Source: Pararhizobium sp. IMCC3301 (GTDB lineage: Bacteria > Pseudomonadota > Alphaproteobacteria > Rhizobiales > GCA-2746425). From it: a stretch of DNA of 64,000 nucleotides. The stretch covers positions 3,625,001 through 3,689,000 of the forward strand of contig NZ_CP132336.1 of the NCBI RefSeq assembly GCF_030758315.1, in the 5' to 3' direction. This document shows, piece by piece, positions 36,667 to 46,835 of this stretch. The position numbers and the translations under genes were made by a program. Position 1 is the stretch's first letter; each line of letters opens with the position of its first letter. The notes beneath the pieces are model-generated. The model searched no databases. It saw only the letters and a program-made list of their open reading frames with translations, and was not told where the DNA came from.

Positions 36667-37199
36667 TACGGCAGGGCGTCATAGCCGGCGCTGAAACCGG
36701 ACAGGGATATCGGAATACCGATGCCTGCTTCGGGCGTCTCGAAGACAATAAAGGTAGCCTGTTCTCCGCGCCGCAACTTGTCCAGCAGAGCATCTTCCAT
36801 AATCACCTCCGCCAGACAGCCTTCAGAGACACAGCGCACAAAACCGGCCCGGCCGACATCTTCACTGTCGATTTTCAAACCCAGGCCCGATGGCAGCAAA
36901 ACGCCCAGAGGTGTAATGACACGCAACAGTTTGGCCTTTCCGTCGGCGGTTTTCAGGACGATCACGCTGAGGCCGACATTGGGCCGGTCTTCAGCAGCAA
37001 CATATTGCATCAGTGCACATTGCTGGCCCTGGGCTCCCGGCGGCGTTTCACACCGCATTGTCCAGTCATCATACGGGGTCTGGGCCTGCTGTGCGCTGGC
37101 CGCAAAGGTGGCCAGAAGAAAACCGGCCAGAACAAGAGGGGCTAGAATTCGCAAAGATGACAAAGGGCGGAAAGAAACCTGCATGGGATCCCATCTCAT
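36666..37199 (-). CDS. IalB-family periplasmic protein (second copy)
   Basis: A 177-residue secreted protein with a signal peptide (ILAPLVLAGFLLATFAASAQQ) and the IalB domain: PYDDWTMRCETPPGAQGQQCALMQYV, then LPSGLGLKIDSEDVGRAGFVRC and GCLAEVIMEDALLDKLRRG, ending in FIVFETPEAGIGIPISLSGFSAGYDAL. The four cysteines are those expected for two disulfides. It differs clearly from the copy at 29423. Met codons at 37199 and 37184 are both possible starts. The stop overlaps the tldD start by one base. IalB next to tldD and the cytochrome oxidase genes is seen in other rhizobia. Confidence 0.9.
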   Translation of the reverse strand: MRWDPMQVSFRPLSSLRILAPLVLAGFLLATFAASAQQAQTPYDDWTMRCETPPGAQGQQCALMQYVAAEDRPNVGLSVIVLKTADGKAKLLRVITPLGVLLPSGLGLKIDSEDVGRAGFVRCVSEGCLAEVIMEDALLDKLRRGEQATFIVFETPEAGIGIPISLSGFSAGYDALP

Positions 37200-37710
37200 T
37201 TAACCAAAGTTGTAACGTCCCTAGCAGAGCGTGACACGCTGTCAAGCAATGCGCAGTTGCTGCCGTCTCGTCAGGTCCGGAATTCCGGCGGAAAATGCGG
37301 TTTGTTACGCGAATTTAATCAAACAGAAGCCGCTGCCGGCAAGATCGGCTGATGCATCAGATGTCTGAGGATTTGGGCGATAATCTGTCATACATACAAT
37401 TTTGTCGATTGCTCTATTCTCCAGATTGCACGAGTCGGACCGGGTCCAGGCTTGATCAGGGCCTGTGTTTTATATATTCATATTGTATGAATGTTTGATC
37501 ATGTGGCGGAGAAAAGTAACACGCTTTTGGGCATAAGTTCTTCTCGACACGGCATGGCAAGCCCCGTATATGAGGGCGGAAAATGGATTGGGGTTTCAGC
37601 TTTTTCCAGCTGCAAGGATGGATCATCGCCGGACACTGCGGTAATGAGTTGAATTGGAGTCGCGAATGCGGCAGCGCCACAAAAATGCAAACGGGCAAAA
37701 GGTTGTCATT
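37200..37710. other. Divergent regulatory region between ialB-like gene and coxB
   Basis: This 511-bp region should contain the promoters of the ialB-tldD unit and of the cytochrome oxidase operon. It has an AT-rich patch near 37470-37495 with a palindrome (listed separately). Reading frames here lack homology. In-frame codons from 37654 ahead of coxB are probably untranslated, because AAAAGG before 37711 marks a better start. Confidence 0.5.
37476..37492. promoter_or_regulatory. Palindrome upstream of the cytochrome oxidase operon, possible operator
   Basis: ATTCATA and TATGAAT form a perfect 7-bp inverted repeat around TTG in the coxB upstream region, 219 nt before the start codon. TTGATC at 37452-37457 and AT-rich hexamers nearby could be promoter elements. 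No known regulator site was recognised. Confidence 0.35.
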
Positions 37711-38595
37711 ATGATGAAGTTGAAGCGCAGTGCGTCCGCGCTTTTGAAATGTGCAAAGCGGCATGCAACGGTCTTATTTGCTGGTATGGCGGGGTCGCTC
37801 GGGTTCGCAACAATCTCATTTGCTGCACAACCAAAGCCCTGGGAGATCGCCTTTCAGGAAGCTGCCTCACCTGTCATGGAAAAGATCAACTCATTCAACA
37901 CATTCACATTGTGGATTGTCGTTCCAATTGTGTTGCTGGTTCTCGCCCTGCTGATAATTTGTGCCGTGCGGTTTAACTCCAAATCCAACCCGACACCCTC
38001 TAAAACCACTCATAATACGTTGATTGAAATTGTCTGGACGGTGGCGCCGGTCCTGATTTTGGTGATTCTGGCGGTTCCCTCCTTCCGTCTGCTCTACAAC
38101 CAGCTGGAAATTCCGGAAGCGGAAATGACCATCAAGGCGACCGGCTATCAGTGGTATTGGGGTTATGAATATCCTGACAACAATGACATCGCCTTTGATT
38201 CCCTGATGCTGCAGGATGATGAGCGTGGTCCCGACGATCCGCGCCTTCTGGCTGTTGACAATGAAATTGTGGTCCCCGTCGGCAAGGTCATAAGGGTTCA
38301 GGTTACGGCTGCAGACGTGTTGCATTCCTTCGCCATGCCGTCCATGGGCCTGAAAATGGATGCGGTGCCTGGCCGCTTGAATGAGACCTGGTTCAAGGCG
38401 GAGCGCGAAGGCATCTATTACGGCCAGTGTTCCGAACTTTGCGGTGTCATGCACGCCTTCATGCCAATTGCGATCCGTGTTGTCAGTGACGATCAGTTCC
38501 AGCAATGGGCATCCATGGCTGCAGATGATGTCGAAGGTGCCAACGAAATGCTGGCAGGGCTTCTCGAAGAACAGAAAAAACTGGCGCAACGCTAG
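37711..38595 (+). CDS. ctaC: Cytochrome c oxidase subunit II
   Basis: A 294-residue aa3-type oxidase subunit II that accepts electrons from cytochrome c. A signal peptide (LFAGMAGSLGFATISFAA) is followed by two transmembrane helices (about residues 56-80 and 104-125) and the periplasmic cupredoxin domain. The CuA ligands are visible in YGQCSELCGVMHAFMP, with the partner histidine in VLHSFAMPSMG; the electron-entry aromatics are in GYQWYWGYEYP. The ATG at 37711 is preferred because of AAAAGG upstream. It begins the ctaC-ctaE operon. Confidence 0.96.
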   Translation: MMKLKRSASALLKCAKRHATVLFAGMAGSLGFATISFAAQPKPWEIAFQEAASPVMEKINSFNTFTLWIVVPIVLLVLALLIICAVRFNSKSNPTPSKTTHNTLIEIVWTVAPVLILVILAVPSFRLLYNQLEIPEAEMTIKATGYQWYWGYEYPDNNDIAFDSLMLQDDERGPDDPRLLAVDNEIVVPVGKVIRVQVTAADVLHSFAMPSMGLKMDAVPGRLNETWFKAEREGIYYGQCSELCGVMHAFMPIAIRVVSDDQFQQWASMAADDVEGANEMLAGLLEEQKKLAQR

Positions 38596-38637
38596 AATTT
38601 GCGCGGCGCGAGCGCGACTTTGACGAAACACGAGTAA

Positions 38638-40302
<1,665 letters not shown>

Positions 40303-40407
40303 GCAGCCGGGCAAACCCAAGTATGCGGACCCGAACTGCGCTGCCGGCCTTTCGCAAGAACAGGCTGGCAGCTTGTTAAGAGGACCCAACAGGCAGCACA
40401 GGTGAAT

Positions 40408-41376
40408 ATGTCGACAGCAGACATAGAAGCAAGAACAGAGTTGCAGTCATTGGCCAGCCCGGCACTGGATCACCAGATTTCGCAGGCTGAGCCGAAGGAT
40501 TTTTTTGCGCTGATGAAGCCCGGCGTGATGCGGCTCGTGGTCTTCACCGCGCTGGTCGGTATGGTGAGTGCGGCGGCGACTTCGGACACGGTGTTGCTGG
40601 AGCCGGTAACCGGTGCCATCGCGCTGCTCTGCATCGCCATTGGAGGCGGGGCCTCCGGTGCCCTGAATATGTGGTATGAGGCGGATCTTGACCGGCTCAT
40701 GAAACGCACGGCAAAAAGACCGATTCCGGCTGGCCGGGTCTCGCGTAATGAAGCTTTGGGCTTCGGCATTTTCATGGCCGCACTGTCCGTCATGATTCTG
40801 GGTCTTGTTGCGAATCTGCTGGCTGCCGCTTTGCTGGCTTTCACGATTTTCTTTTACATCGTTGTCTATACAATCTGGCTGAAACGGCGCACGCAACAGA
40901 ATATCGTTATTGGCGGGGCTGCCGGCGCATTGCCGCCGGTTGTGGCCTGGGCTGCGATGACCGGCTCGGTCGGCATTGAGCCGTTTGTGTTGTTTCTCAT
41001 CATCTTCATGTGGACGCCGCCGCATTTCTGGGCACTGGCCCTGTTTGCCAGCAAGGATTATGAGCGCGCTGGCATTCCAATGATGCCCGTGGTCTCGGGC
41101 GATGCCTATACGCGCCGCCAGATTCTTATCTATTCGATTCTGCTGGCACCCGTTGCGCTGGCACCCTGGGTTCTGGGCTTTGGCGGCCTTGTCTATGGCT
41201 TGACCACCGCTTTGCTGAGCATAGGCTTCATCTGGCGTGCAGTCGTTGTCTACCGGGACACGGAAGCTGCCGAAAATAATCGCGCAGCCAAACGCCTGTT
41301 TGCCTATTCAATCATCTATCTGTTCGCCCTGTTCGGTGTGCTTCTGCTGGAAGCCATCGTCCAGCTTGTTTTTTGA
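40408..41376 (+). CDS. ctaB: Protoheme IX farnesyltransferase (haem O synthase)
   Basis: A 322-residue membrane prenyltransferase that converts haem B to haem O, the precursor of haem A. It has about nine helices and the two aspartate-rich motifs: [21 protein letters not shown] (about residues 87-107) and [15 protein letters not shown]. The ATG at 40408 follows AGGTG; a GTG at 40402 is also in frame. The gene sits between ctaD and a small coxF-like gene. Confidence 0.96.
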   Translation: MSTADIEARTELQSLASPALDHQISQAEPKDFFALMKPGVMRLVVFTALVGMVSAAATSDTVLLEPVTGAIALLCIAIGGGASGALNMWYEADLDRLMKRTAKRPIPAGRVSRNEALGFGIFMAALSVMILGLVANLLAAALLAFTIFFYIVVYTIWLKRRTQQNIVIGGAAGALPPVVAWAAMTGSVGIEPFVLFLIIFMWTPPHFWALALFASKDYERAGIPMMPVVSGDAYTRRQILIYSILLAPVALAPWVLGFGGLVYGLTTALLSIGFIWRAVVVYRDTEAAENNRAAKRLFAYSIIYLFALFGVLLLEAIVQLVF

Positions 41377-41384
41377 GGACGACC

Positions 41385-41591
41385 ATGAACGAACCGGAAA
41401 TTTCAGAAGGCGGGCCAGAAGACTGGCCACAAGACTGGCCACAAGACGGGCTGGAACTGTCTCCAGAAGACCGGAAAAGACGCAACAGACGATCGGTCGC
41501 GATTGCACTGGGGCTGATTTTTCTGGTCGCATTATTCTATCTGATGACGATCTACAAATTCGGCCCGGAACTGATGAATAAACCGCTTTAG
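41385..41591 (+). CDS. CoxF-like small membrane protein
   Basis: A 68-residue protein with a polar acidic N-terminus and one helix (RRSVAIALGLIFLVALFYLMTIYKFGP). Small proteins of this design lie between ctaB and ctaG in most rhizobial oxidase operons and are named CoxF or CtaF; their role in oxidase assembly is not defined. A perfect 12-bp tandem repeat (GACTGGCCACAA at 41421-41432 and 41433-41444) encodes the repeated DWPQ. The ATG at 41385 follows GAGGA. Confidence 0.85.
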   Translation: MNEPEISEGGPEDWPQDWPQDGLELSPEDRKRRNRRSVAIALGLIFLVALFYLMTIYKFGPELMNKPL

Positions 41592-41606
41592 GACGGATAC
41601 CAGCAG

Positions 41607-42218
41607 ATGGAAATCAAACCCGGTAACGAGCAGGCATTGAAACGCCGCAGGCTGACTGCAGCTGCCTGCGGGGTGTTTCTGGCAAGCATGCTTGGTGTGT
41701 CCTATGCGGCAGTGCCGCTTTATAACTTGTTTTGTAAAGTGACCGGTTATGGCGGCACTACGCAGATTGCGCAAACCGGCGCTGACAGAATTCTGGATCG
41801 CAAGATCACCATTCGGTTTGACGCGAATGTAGCTGGCGGGCTGGCCTGGTCGTTCAAACCGACCGAGCGCTCTATGGTCTTGCAGATCGGTGAAACCGGG
41901 CAGGCGACATACCGGTTTTCCAATACCGGGGCCGCTCCAAGTGTCGGCACGTCCACATTCAATGTGACGCCGCAGTCAGCCGGAGCCTATTTCAACAAGC
42001 TGGAGTGTTTCTGTTTTACCGAGCAGGCTCTTGCTGCCGGTGAAAGTGTCGAATTGCCGGTGGTGTTTTTCATCGATCCGGCGATGGTCGAGGACAAGGA
42101 TCTGGAGCATGTCAATACTATCACACTCTCCTATACGTTTTTTCCGGCTGCCGGCGGAACCGCGCCGGTTGCGAAGGTCAAACAGCCGGTGTCTGAAAAA
42201 ACACCGGAAAAGCTTTAG
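41607..42218 (+). CDS. ctaG: CtaG/Cox11 copper chaperone for CuB
   Basis: A 203-residue membrane-anchored chaperone that delivers copper to the CuB site of subunit I. One N-terminal helix (RLTAAACGVFLASMLGVSYAAVP) is followed by the conserved LYNLFCKVTGYGGTT and a beta-rich periplasmic domain. The copper-binding CFCFTEQ motif is at about residues 132-138. It is part of the ctaC-ctaE operon, 15 nt after the coxF-like gene. Confidence 0.96.
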   Translation: MEIKPGNEQALKRRRLTAAACGVFLASMLGVSYAAVPLYNLFCKVTGYGGTTQIAQTGADRILDRKITIRFDANVAGGLAWSFKPTERSMVLQIGETGQATYRFSNTGAAPSVGTSTFNVTPQSAGAYFNKLECFCFTEQALAAGESVELPVVFFIDPAMVEDKDLEHVNTITLSYTFFPAAGGTAPVAKVKQPVSEKTPEKL

Positions 42219-42313
42219 ACCAGAGTGAATTTGCACCAGAAAGCTCTATGAGCAAATGTGAAATCGCGCTATTGAAGCGCAAATGACAGTGACGAGAAAG
42301 ACCGGGGACTAAT

Positions 42314-43147
42314 ATGGCTGAAACACATGCCAACGATCATGACTACCATCTGGTGGATCCAAGCCCGTGGCCATTCGTTGGCTCGGTATCAGCTCTTGCT
42401 TTGGCATTCGGAGCGGTGGCGTATTTCGACGGCGCATCGGCTCTGTGGATGTTGCCCGGCTTTTTCGGCGTTATCTACACGATGATTGCCTGGTGGAGCG
42501 ATGTCATCAAGGAGGCCCATGTCGGCCACCACACTCCGGTGGTGCAGATGCATCTGCGCTATGGCATGATCCTGTTCATTGCCTCTGAAGTGATGTTCTT
42601 TGTCGCCTGGTTCTGGGCCTTCTTCGATGCCAGTCTGTTTGTCAATGAAGCGCAACAGGTAGCGCGCGTTGAATTCACCGGCGGTCAATGGCCTCCGAGC
42701 GGTGTGGAAGTACTGAATCCATGGCATTTGCCGCTGATCAACACATTGATCCTGCTCACATCAGGTACGACAGTCACCTGGGCGCATCATGCGCTGCTGC
42801 ATAATGATCGGCGTGGCTTGGTCTGGGGCCTTGTCCTGACCGTTCTTTTGGGTGCCTTGTTCTCAACCATACAAGCATATGAATACATCCATGCCGCCTT
42901 CAGTTTCTCCGGCAGCATTTATGGATCAACGTTCTATATGGCCACCGGTTTCCATGGCTTCCATGTGCTGATCGGAACGATCTTCCTGATCGTCTGTCTG
43001 GTGCGGGCGGTCAAAGGCGATTTCACGCCAAAGCAGCATTTCGGCTTTGAAGCGGCGGCCTGGTATTGGCACTTCGTGGATGTGGTCTGGCTGTTCCTGT
43101 TCGCGTCGATATATGTCTGGGGTTCGCTCGGCGCGGTGCCTCAATAG
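42314..43147 (+). CDS. ctaE: Cytochrome c oxidase subunit III
   Basis: A 277-residue seven-helix subunit III that stabilises the oxidase and its proton pathway. Family blocks are HDYHLVDPSPWPFVGSVSAL, GMILFIASEVMFFVAWFWAFFDASL, GTTVTWAHHALL, FYMATGFHGFHVLIGT and AAWYWHFVDVVWLFLFASIYVWG. GGGGAC precedes the ATG. It is the last gene of the operon, closed by the terminator at 43172. Confidence 0.97.
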   Translation: MAETHANDHDYHLVDPSPWPFVGSVSALALAFGAVAYFDGASALWMLPGFFGVIYTMIAWWSDVIKEAHVGHHTPVVQMHLRYGMILFIASEVMFFVAWFWAFFDASLFVNEAQQVARVEFTGGQWPPSGVEVLNPWHLPLINTLILLTSGTTVTWAHHALLHNDRRGLVWGLVLTVLLGALFSTIQAYEYIHAAFSFSGSIYGSTFYMATGFHGFHVLIGTIFLIVCLVRAVKGDFTPKQHFGFEAAAWYWHFVDVVWLFLFASIYVWGSLGAVPQ

Positions 43148-43171
43148 CATTTCGCAAACTTGTCCAGGATT

Positions 43172-43202
43172 GGCGCGCCCGGTTTCCGGGGCGCGCCTTT
43201 TT
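43172..43202 (+). terminator. Rho-independent terminator of the cytochrome oxidase operon
   Basis: GGCGCGCCCGG (43172-43182) pairs with CCGGGGCGCGCC (43186-43197) with one bulged G and a 3-nt loop, followed by five T residues (43198-43202). It lies 25 nt after the ctaE stop and only 20 nt before the DUF983 gene. That gene must therefore rely on readthrough or on a promoter within or near ctaE. Confidence 0.92.
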
Positions 43203-43221
43203 GTCTTCAATCAAATGAGTT

Positions 43222-43635
43222 TTGGCTTTGACCGATCCCGATGATTTGCTGCGCTATCCAGTCCTGACTGCGGGACAGACCGGATTGAAGGGCAAATGCC
43301 CAAGATGCGGGGAGGGCCCTTTGTTTGACGGGTTTCTCCAGACCGCCGAGCGCTGCCGGCGCTGTGATCTGGATTTCAGCTTTATCGACAGCGGCGATGG
43401 CCCTGCGGTTTTTGTGATTTTCATTGTCGGCTTTCTGGCGGTCGTTGGCGTCTTGATGACGGAAGTGATCTTCACGCCGCCGATCTGGCTCAACATGCTG
43501 ATCTGGATGCCGCTGACGCTGGTTCTCTGCCTGATCTTTCTGCGACCATTGAAGGGTCTGCTGATAGCCCAGCAATATCATCGCAAGGCCGCGCAAGGCG
43601 CTTTACAGGACGAGGATGGGCATGGCGATGCCTGA
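43222..43635 (+). CDS. DUF983-family membrane protein
   Basis: A 137-residue protein with an N-terminal zinc-ribbon-like pair of CxxC motifs (KCPRCGEGPLFDGFLQTAERCRRCDLDF) followed by two helices (VFVIFIVGFLAVVGVLMTEVIF and LIWMPLTLVLCLIFLRPL). DUF983 proteins are often encoded beside surf1 and oxidase genes, but their function is not known. The start must be TTG at 43222 or 43228, since a stop precedes and no ATG fits; the ribosome-binding site is weak. It overlaps surf1 by 20 nt. Confidence 0.85.
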   Translation: MALTDPDDLLRYPVLTAGQTGLKGKCPRCGEGPLFDGFLQTAERCRRCDLDFSFIDSGDGPAVFVIFIVGFLAVVGVLMTEVIFTPPIWLNMLIWMPLTLVLCLIFLRPLKGLLIAQQYHRKAAQGALQDEDGHGDA

Positions 43636-44446
43636 TAACCAGGCCAGCTTGAAGCCCGCGAAGCTCCAGGGAACTCTATGGCAGCGTCTTTTCTGGCCAG
43701 CCCTGCTATCCGCCATAGTTCTGGCGGTTCTGCTGACGCTTGGCACCTGGCAGCTGCAGCGCATGGCCTGGAAAGAAAAACTGATAGCCAGCGTATCGCA
43801 AAGGCTTGAGGCGGCTCCTGATAACCTGCCGCCCGCCGTGGAATGGGAAGCGCTCGATCCGCAGGCCTACCAGTATCGCCGGGTACAACTGACAGGCCGC
43901 TATCTGCAGTCATATCAGCAGCGGGCCTATATGGTGATCAGCACCCCTCAGGGCGGGCCCCATGGTGGCCAGGGGTACTGGATCATGACGCCATTCGAGG
44001 TGACAGGTGGCAGCGTTGTCTGGGTGAACCGGGGGTTTGTGCCAAATGCGCTTATCGGCACGGATTTTTCAGCCAGCGAAGCAGCCATCACCCTCACCGG
44101 ACTGATGCGCGCGCCGGAGCAAGTCAATTTCGCAACCCCCGGCAATGAGGACGGTTTTGACGGCACCATGTGGTTTGTCCGCGATCCGCTGGCGATGACA
44201 CGACAGAGCGCACTGGATGCCCCGTTTATCGCGCCCTTCTTCATCGATCTTGAGGCCAGCCAGGGTGAAGGACTGCCGCAGGCGGGCGAAACCCGGATAG
44301 TCTTTTCCAACAGGCATTTTGGCTATGTCGTCACCTGGTACGGGCTCGCGTTGACACTGGCCGGTGTTTTTATCGCCTATGCACGACGCGAATACAGACG
44401 CTCTAGCGATCTAGCGAAAGAACGCTCCGTCAGAGTTGTTCCATAA
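43616..44446 (+). CDS. surf1: SURF1-family cytochrome oxidase assembly protein
   Basis: A 276-residue protein with two helices flanking a periplasmic domain, needed for haem a insertion. SURF1 marks are LGTWQLQRMAWKEKLI, YRRVQLTGRYL, YWIMTPFEV and VWVNRGFVP in the first part, and RNRHFGYVVTWYG-like SNRHFGYVVTWYGLALTLAGVF at the C-terminal helix. The ATG at 43616 lies inside the end of the DUF983 gene after AGGACGAGG; the ATG at 43622 is the alternative. It converges with the peroxiredoxin gene, overlapping it by 17 nt. Confidence 0.94.
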   Translation: MGMAMPDNQASLKPAKLQGTLWQRLFWPALLSAIVLAVLLTLGTWQLQRMAWKEKLIASVSQRLEAAPDNLPPAVEWEALDPQAYQYRRVQLTGRYLQSYQQRAYMVISTPQGGPHGGQGYWIMTPFEVTGGSVVWVNRGFVPNALIGTDFSASEAAITLTGLMRAPEQVNFATPGNEDGFDGTMWFVRDPLAMTRQSALDAPFIAPFFIDLEASQGEGLPQAGETRIVFSNRHFGYVVTWYGLALTLAGVFIAYARREYRRSSDLAKERSVRVVP

Positions 44447-44915
44447 TCGCAGCGGCACCGGATATGATAGCTTGTCCGCGCATCTCTTCCAGGTTGAAAC
44501 TGGTGACAACGCCATTTTCCACAATCATTGAATAGCGTTTCGAGCGAACACCCATGCCGACAATGGAGGAATCCGTGTCCATCCCGACAGCGCGGGTGAA
44601 ATCAGCGTTTCCGTCGGACAAAAACAGGATTTTTCCTTTGCCGCCGGTGCTGTTGGCCCAGGCCTCCATCACATGCGGATCATTGACTGAAACAACCGCA
44701 ACCTCGTCCACACCTTTGGCCTTGATGGTTTCCAGATGATCCAGATAACCCGGCAAGTGGTCGGCATGGCATGTTGGTGTAAACGCACCTGGCAAGGCAA
44801 ACAGCACGACTTTACGATTGGCGAAAATATCGTCGGTGGAAAGTCTTTCGATGTTACCGCCAGCTTTGATAAAAAAATGGGCAAATGGGATTGTTTCGCC
44901 AACGGCAATTGTCAT
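44430..44915 (-). CDS. Peroxiredoxin, Prx5-like
   Basis: A 161-residue peroxiredoxin of the AhpC/TSA superfamily, Prx5 subgroup, reducing hydroperoxides. The peroxidatic Cys49 is in LPGAFTPTCHADHLPGY. No second cysteine is seen, so it probably relies on an external thiol such as glutathione or glutaredoxin. The ATG at 44915 (MTIAVGETIPFAHF) is chosen over one at 44948 because it follows GAAGAG and gives the usual family length. The 3' end overlaps surf1 on the other strand. The window encodes two peroxiredoxins of different classes (see 11926). Confidence 0.92.
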   Translation of the reverse strand: MTIAVGETIPFAHFFIKAGGNIERLSTDDIFANRKVVLFALPGAFTPTCHADHLPGYLDHLETIKAKGVDEVAVVSVNDPHVMEAWANSTGGKGKILFLSDGNADFTRAVGMDTDSSIVGMGVRSKRYSMIVENGVVTSFNLEEMRGQAIISGAAAIMEQL

Positions 44916-45112
44916 GCGTATCTCTTCGATGTTTCTGGATTCAGTCATGATATCAATCCTATGTAGTGCACATTTTTTGATTGTCGAGCCTTTTTAAGAT
45001 CCTGATTAATGCAACCGGAAAGGCAGGCATAACCTCACGATTCGGAGGCGCCAACACGGTGAAATCATTCGAAAATGTGATGGATTGTCGCAGGCATTGA
45101 TCTCGAAACCAT

Positions 45113-45958
45113 CTAGGGCTTGCTGAGCGTAAAGTCCTGTTCGAAGGATTGGTCCGGCCCGACCATCGTCAGTCGCATTGCGGCTCCCCATGGGCTTTCC
45201 CCAAGAGGCACGCCATCCAGCGCCAGCGCCCACTCGCTGCCGTTTGTGCCGCCAGAGGATTGCAGTTTTTGTGGCAGGCCCAGAAACCAGGTTTGCGGAC
45301 CTTCCACAAAGACATCCTGGATTTGCAGATCTGCCGGAACCCGGATCGTCAGCAAGGCAGTCGTCCCTGCGCGTTCAACGATAGACACCTGCGGGCGTTC
45401 GGTGACCGATGCGACAATTGGTACGGATGCGGTTGCGGAGTTGAGAATTTCTTTCGCACTGTTCGTTGCCACAAAAACCGGTGGTATTTTCAGGGAAAAG
45501 CGCTCCGAAACCGGGATGCAGACCTCCCGGCAAATGCCCAAAATCACATTCAATTCCAGATTGGTTGGAACACCTGGACGCTGCAGATCGATTTCAATCG
45601 GAAAAACCACGTGTTTTTTGTAGCCAACGGATTCGCCATATTCATCGGTAAACCGCACGGGAGCGGGAAATTGTGCCCGCGTTTGCGCAATATTGCTGGC
45701 ACCAGACCAGTCAAATGTCGGAGGAATGCCGGAATCTCCTGGCGAACGCCAATAGGTTTTCCAGTTCTTGTCCAGCTCGATTTCCAGTCCTGCCAGCAGA
45801 CGGCCGCTCATTGGATCGCCGATGGCCAACAGGCGCGCCCGGGCATTTGGCAAGTCCTGCCACGCGCCCTCCAGCGCCTGGGATGGCAGGGCCGCAACGA
45901 AGCTGGTCAACAGGAATCCTGCAAACAGCACAGCAAATCGAAAAAATCTATGTATCAT
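45113..45958 (-). CDS. Exported DsbD alpha-domain-like thiol-disulfide protein
   Basis: A 281-residue periplasmic protein matching the N-terminal (alpha) domain family of DsbD. The signal peptide is FRFAVLFAGFLLTSFVAALPSQA. Mature blocks are LEIELDKNWKTYWRSPGDSGIPPTFDWS, YKKHVVFPIEI and LELNVILGICREVCIPVSERF, with the redox pair CREVC. It lacks the membrane beta domain and thioredoxin-like gamma domain of full DsbD, so it is a stand-alone alpha-type protein; the membrane partner is not in the window. The frame is open to 46297, but the signal peptide sets the start at 45958. Role: probably periplasmic thiol reduction, perhaps for c-type cytochrome or copper handling. Confidence 0.8.
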   Translation of the reverse strand: MIHRFFRFAVLFAGFLLTSFVAALPSQALEGAWQDLPNARARLLAIGDPMSGRLLAGLEIELDKNWKTYWRSPGDSGIPPTFDWSGASNIAQTRAQFPAPVRFTDEYGESVGYKKHVVFPIEIDLQRPGVPTNLELNVILGICREVCIPVSERFSLKIPPVFVATNSAKEILNSATASVPIVASVTERPQVSIVERAGTTALLTIRVPADLQIQDVFVEGPQTWFLGLPQKLQSSGGTNGSEWALALDGVPLGESPWGAAMRLTMVGPDQSFEQDFTLSKP

Positions 45959-46118
45959 GCCCGTTCTTACCTTCATCCGGTGCCCCGGAAAAGACTGCAT
46001 TGGCCCGTTGCGATCATATCTGCGTGATACACAGGCAGTGGATGGCATGGCTATGATAAGCTGAACTATGTCATAGTGCAGGCAAATTTGCACGGTTACC
46101 GCCGAAAATACGGGAAAA

Positions 46119-46778
46119 TTGAGTGTGTCCAGACCACCGGATTCAAAAACAAATCCTGTCAGCGGGCATGCTGATGGCGGCTGGTTGACCGGCTCCTGTC
46201 TTATTTCCATGCCGGCCATGACAGATCCCCGCTTCCACCGCACAATCATCTTCCTGTGCACCCATGACGAGGAAGGTGCCATGGGGCTTGTGGTCAACCG
46301 GCCTCACAACAGCATCGGTTTTCGTTCTCTTTGTGCAAAGCTGAAGCTGCCCGTGCCGGACAGCTCGCCCGGACAAGATGCCGGCCACATTGCCGGAGAT
46401 GGCGGTGCGAAGTCCTCCAATATCCAGGTTCTGGCTGGTGGCCCTGTCGAGATCGGGCGCGGTTTTGTGCTGCACCAGGTATCGGGCGATCATGCCCGAT
46501 CTCTCCAGATCACCGATGATCTGGCACTGTGCGCAACCATGGAAGCCATAGAGGGGCTGGCCCGGGGCAAAGGCCCGCCTGCGGCCCGTATTGCGCTGGG
46601 TTATGCCGGTTGGGGCTCCGGCCAGTTGGAAGATGAAATTCGTGAGAATGCCTGGCTGGTGTGCAAGGCTGACGCAAAATTGGTTTTGCAGACCGTTCCG
46701 GATCAGATGTATGCAGCCGCTCTTGCCCGGTTAGGCATTAATCTGGCGGGTCTGGTCAGCACCAGCGGCCGGGCCTGA
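46119..46778 (+). CDS. YqgE/AlgH (UPF0301) family protein
   Basis: A 219-residue soluble protein with the UPF0301 blocks LTGSCLISMPAMTDPRFHRTIIFLCTHDEEGAMGLVVNRP (about residues 23-62), VLAGGPVEIGRGFVLH and ARIALGYAGWGSGQLEDEIRENAWL. Function is not firmly known; the name AlgH comes from an alginate-regulation link in Pseudomonas. The start at 46119 is TTG; a GTG at 46125 is equally possible. It is divergent from the DsbD-like gene and converges with the GGDEF/EAL gene. Confidence 0.9.
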   Translation: MSVSRPPDSKTNPVSGHADGGWLTGSCLISMPAMTDPRFHRTIIFLCTHDEEGAMGLVVNRPHNSIGFRSLCAKLKLPVPDSSPGQDAGHIAGDGGAKSSNIQVLAGGPVEIGRGFVLHQVSGDHARSLQITDDLALCATMEAIEGLARGKGPPAARIALGYAGWGSGQLEDEIRENAWLVCKADAKLVLQTVPDQMYAAALARLGINLAGLVSTSGRA

Positions 46779-46835
46779 GGGCCAGCACTGCAAGCAGGAA
46801 GGCGACCAGAGCCCGTTTACCAACCCGTAGTCGGG

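Noticed and set aside
45959-46297. 113-codon upstream extension of the DsbD-like gene
   Set aside because: The signal peptide begins at 45958; the extension overlaps the divergent YqgE gene.
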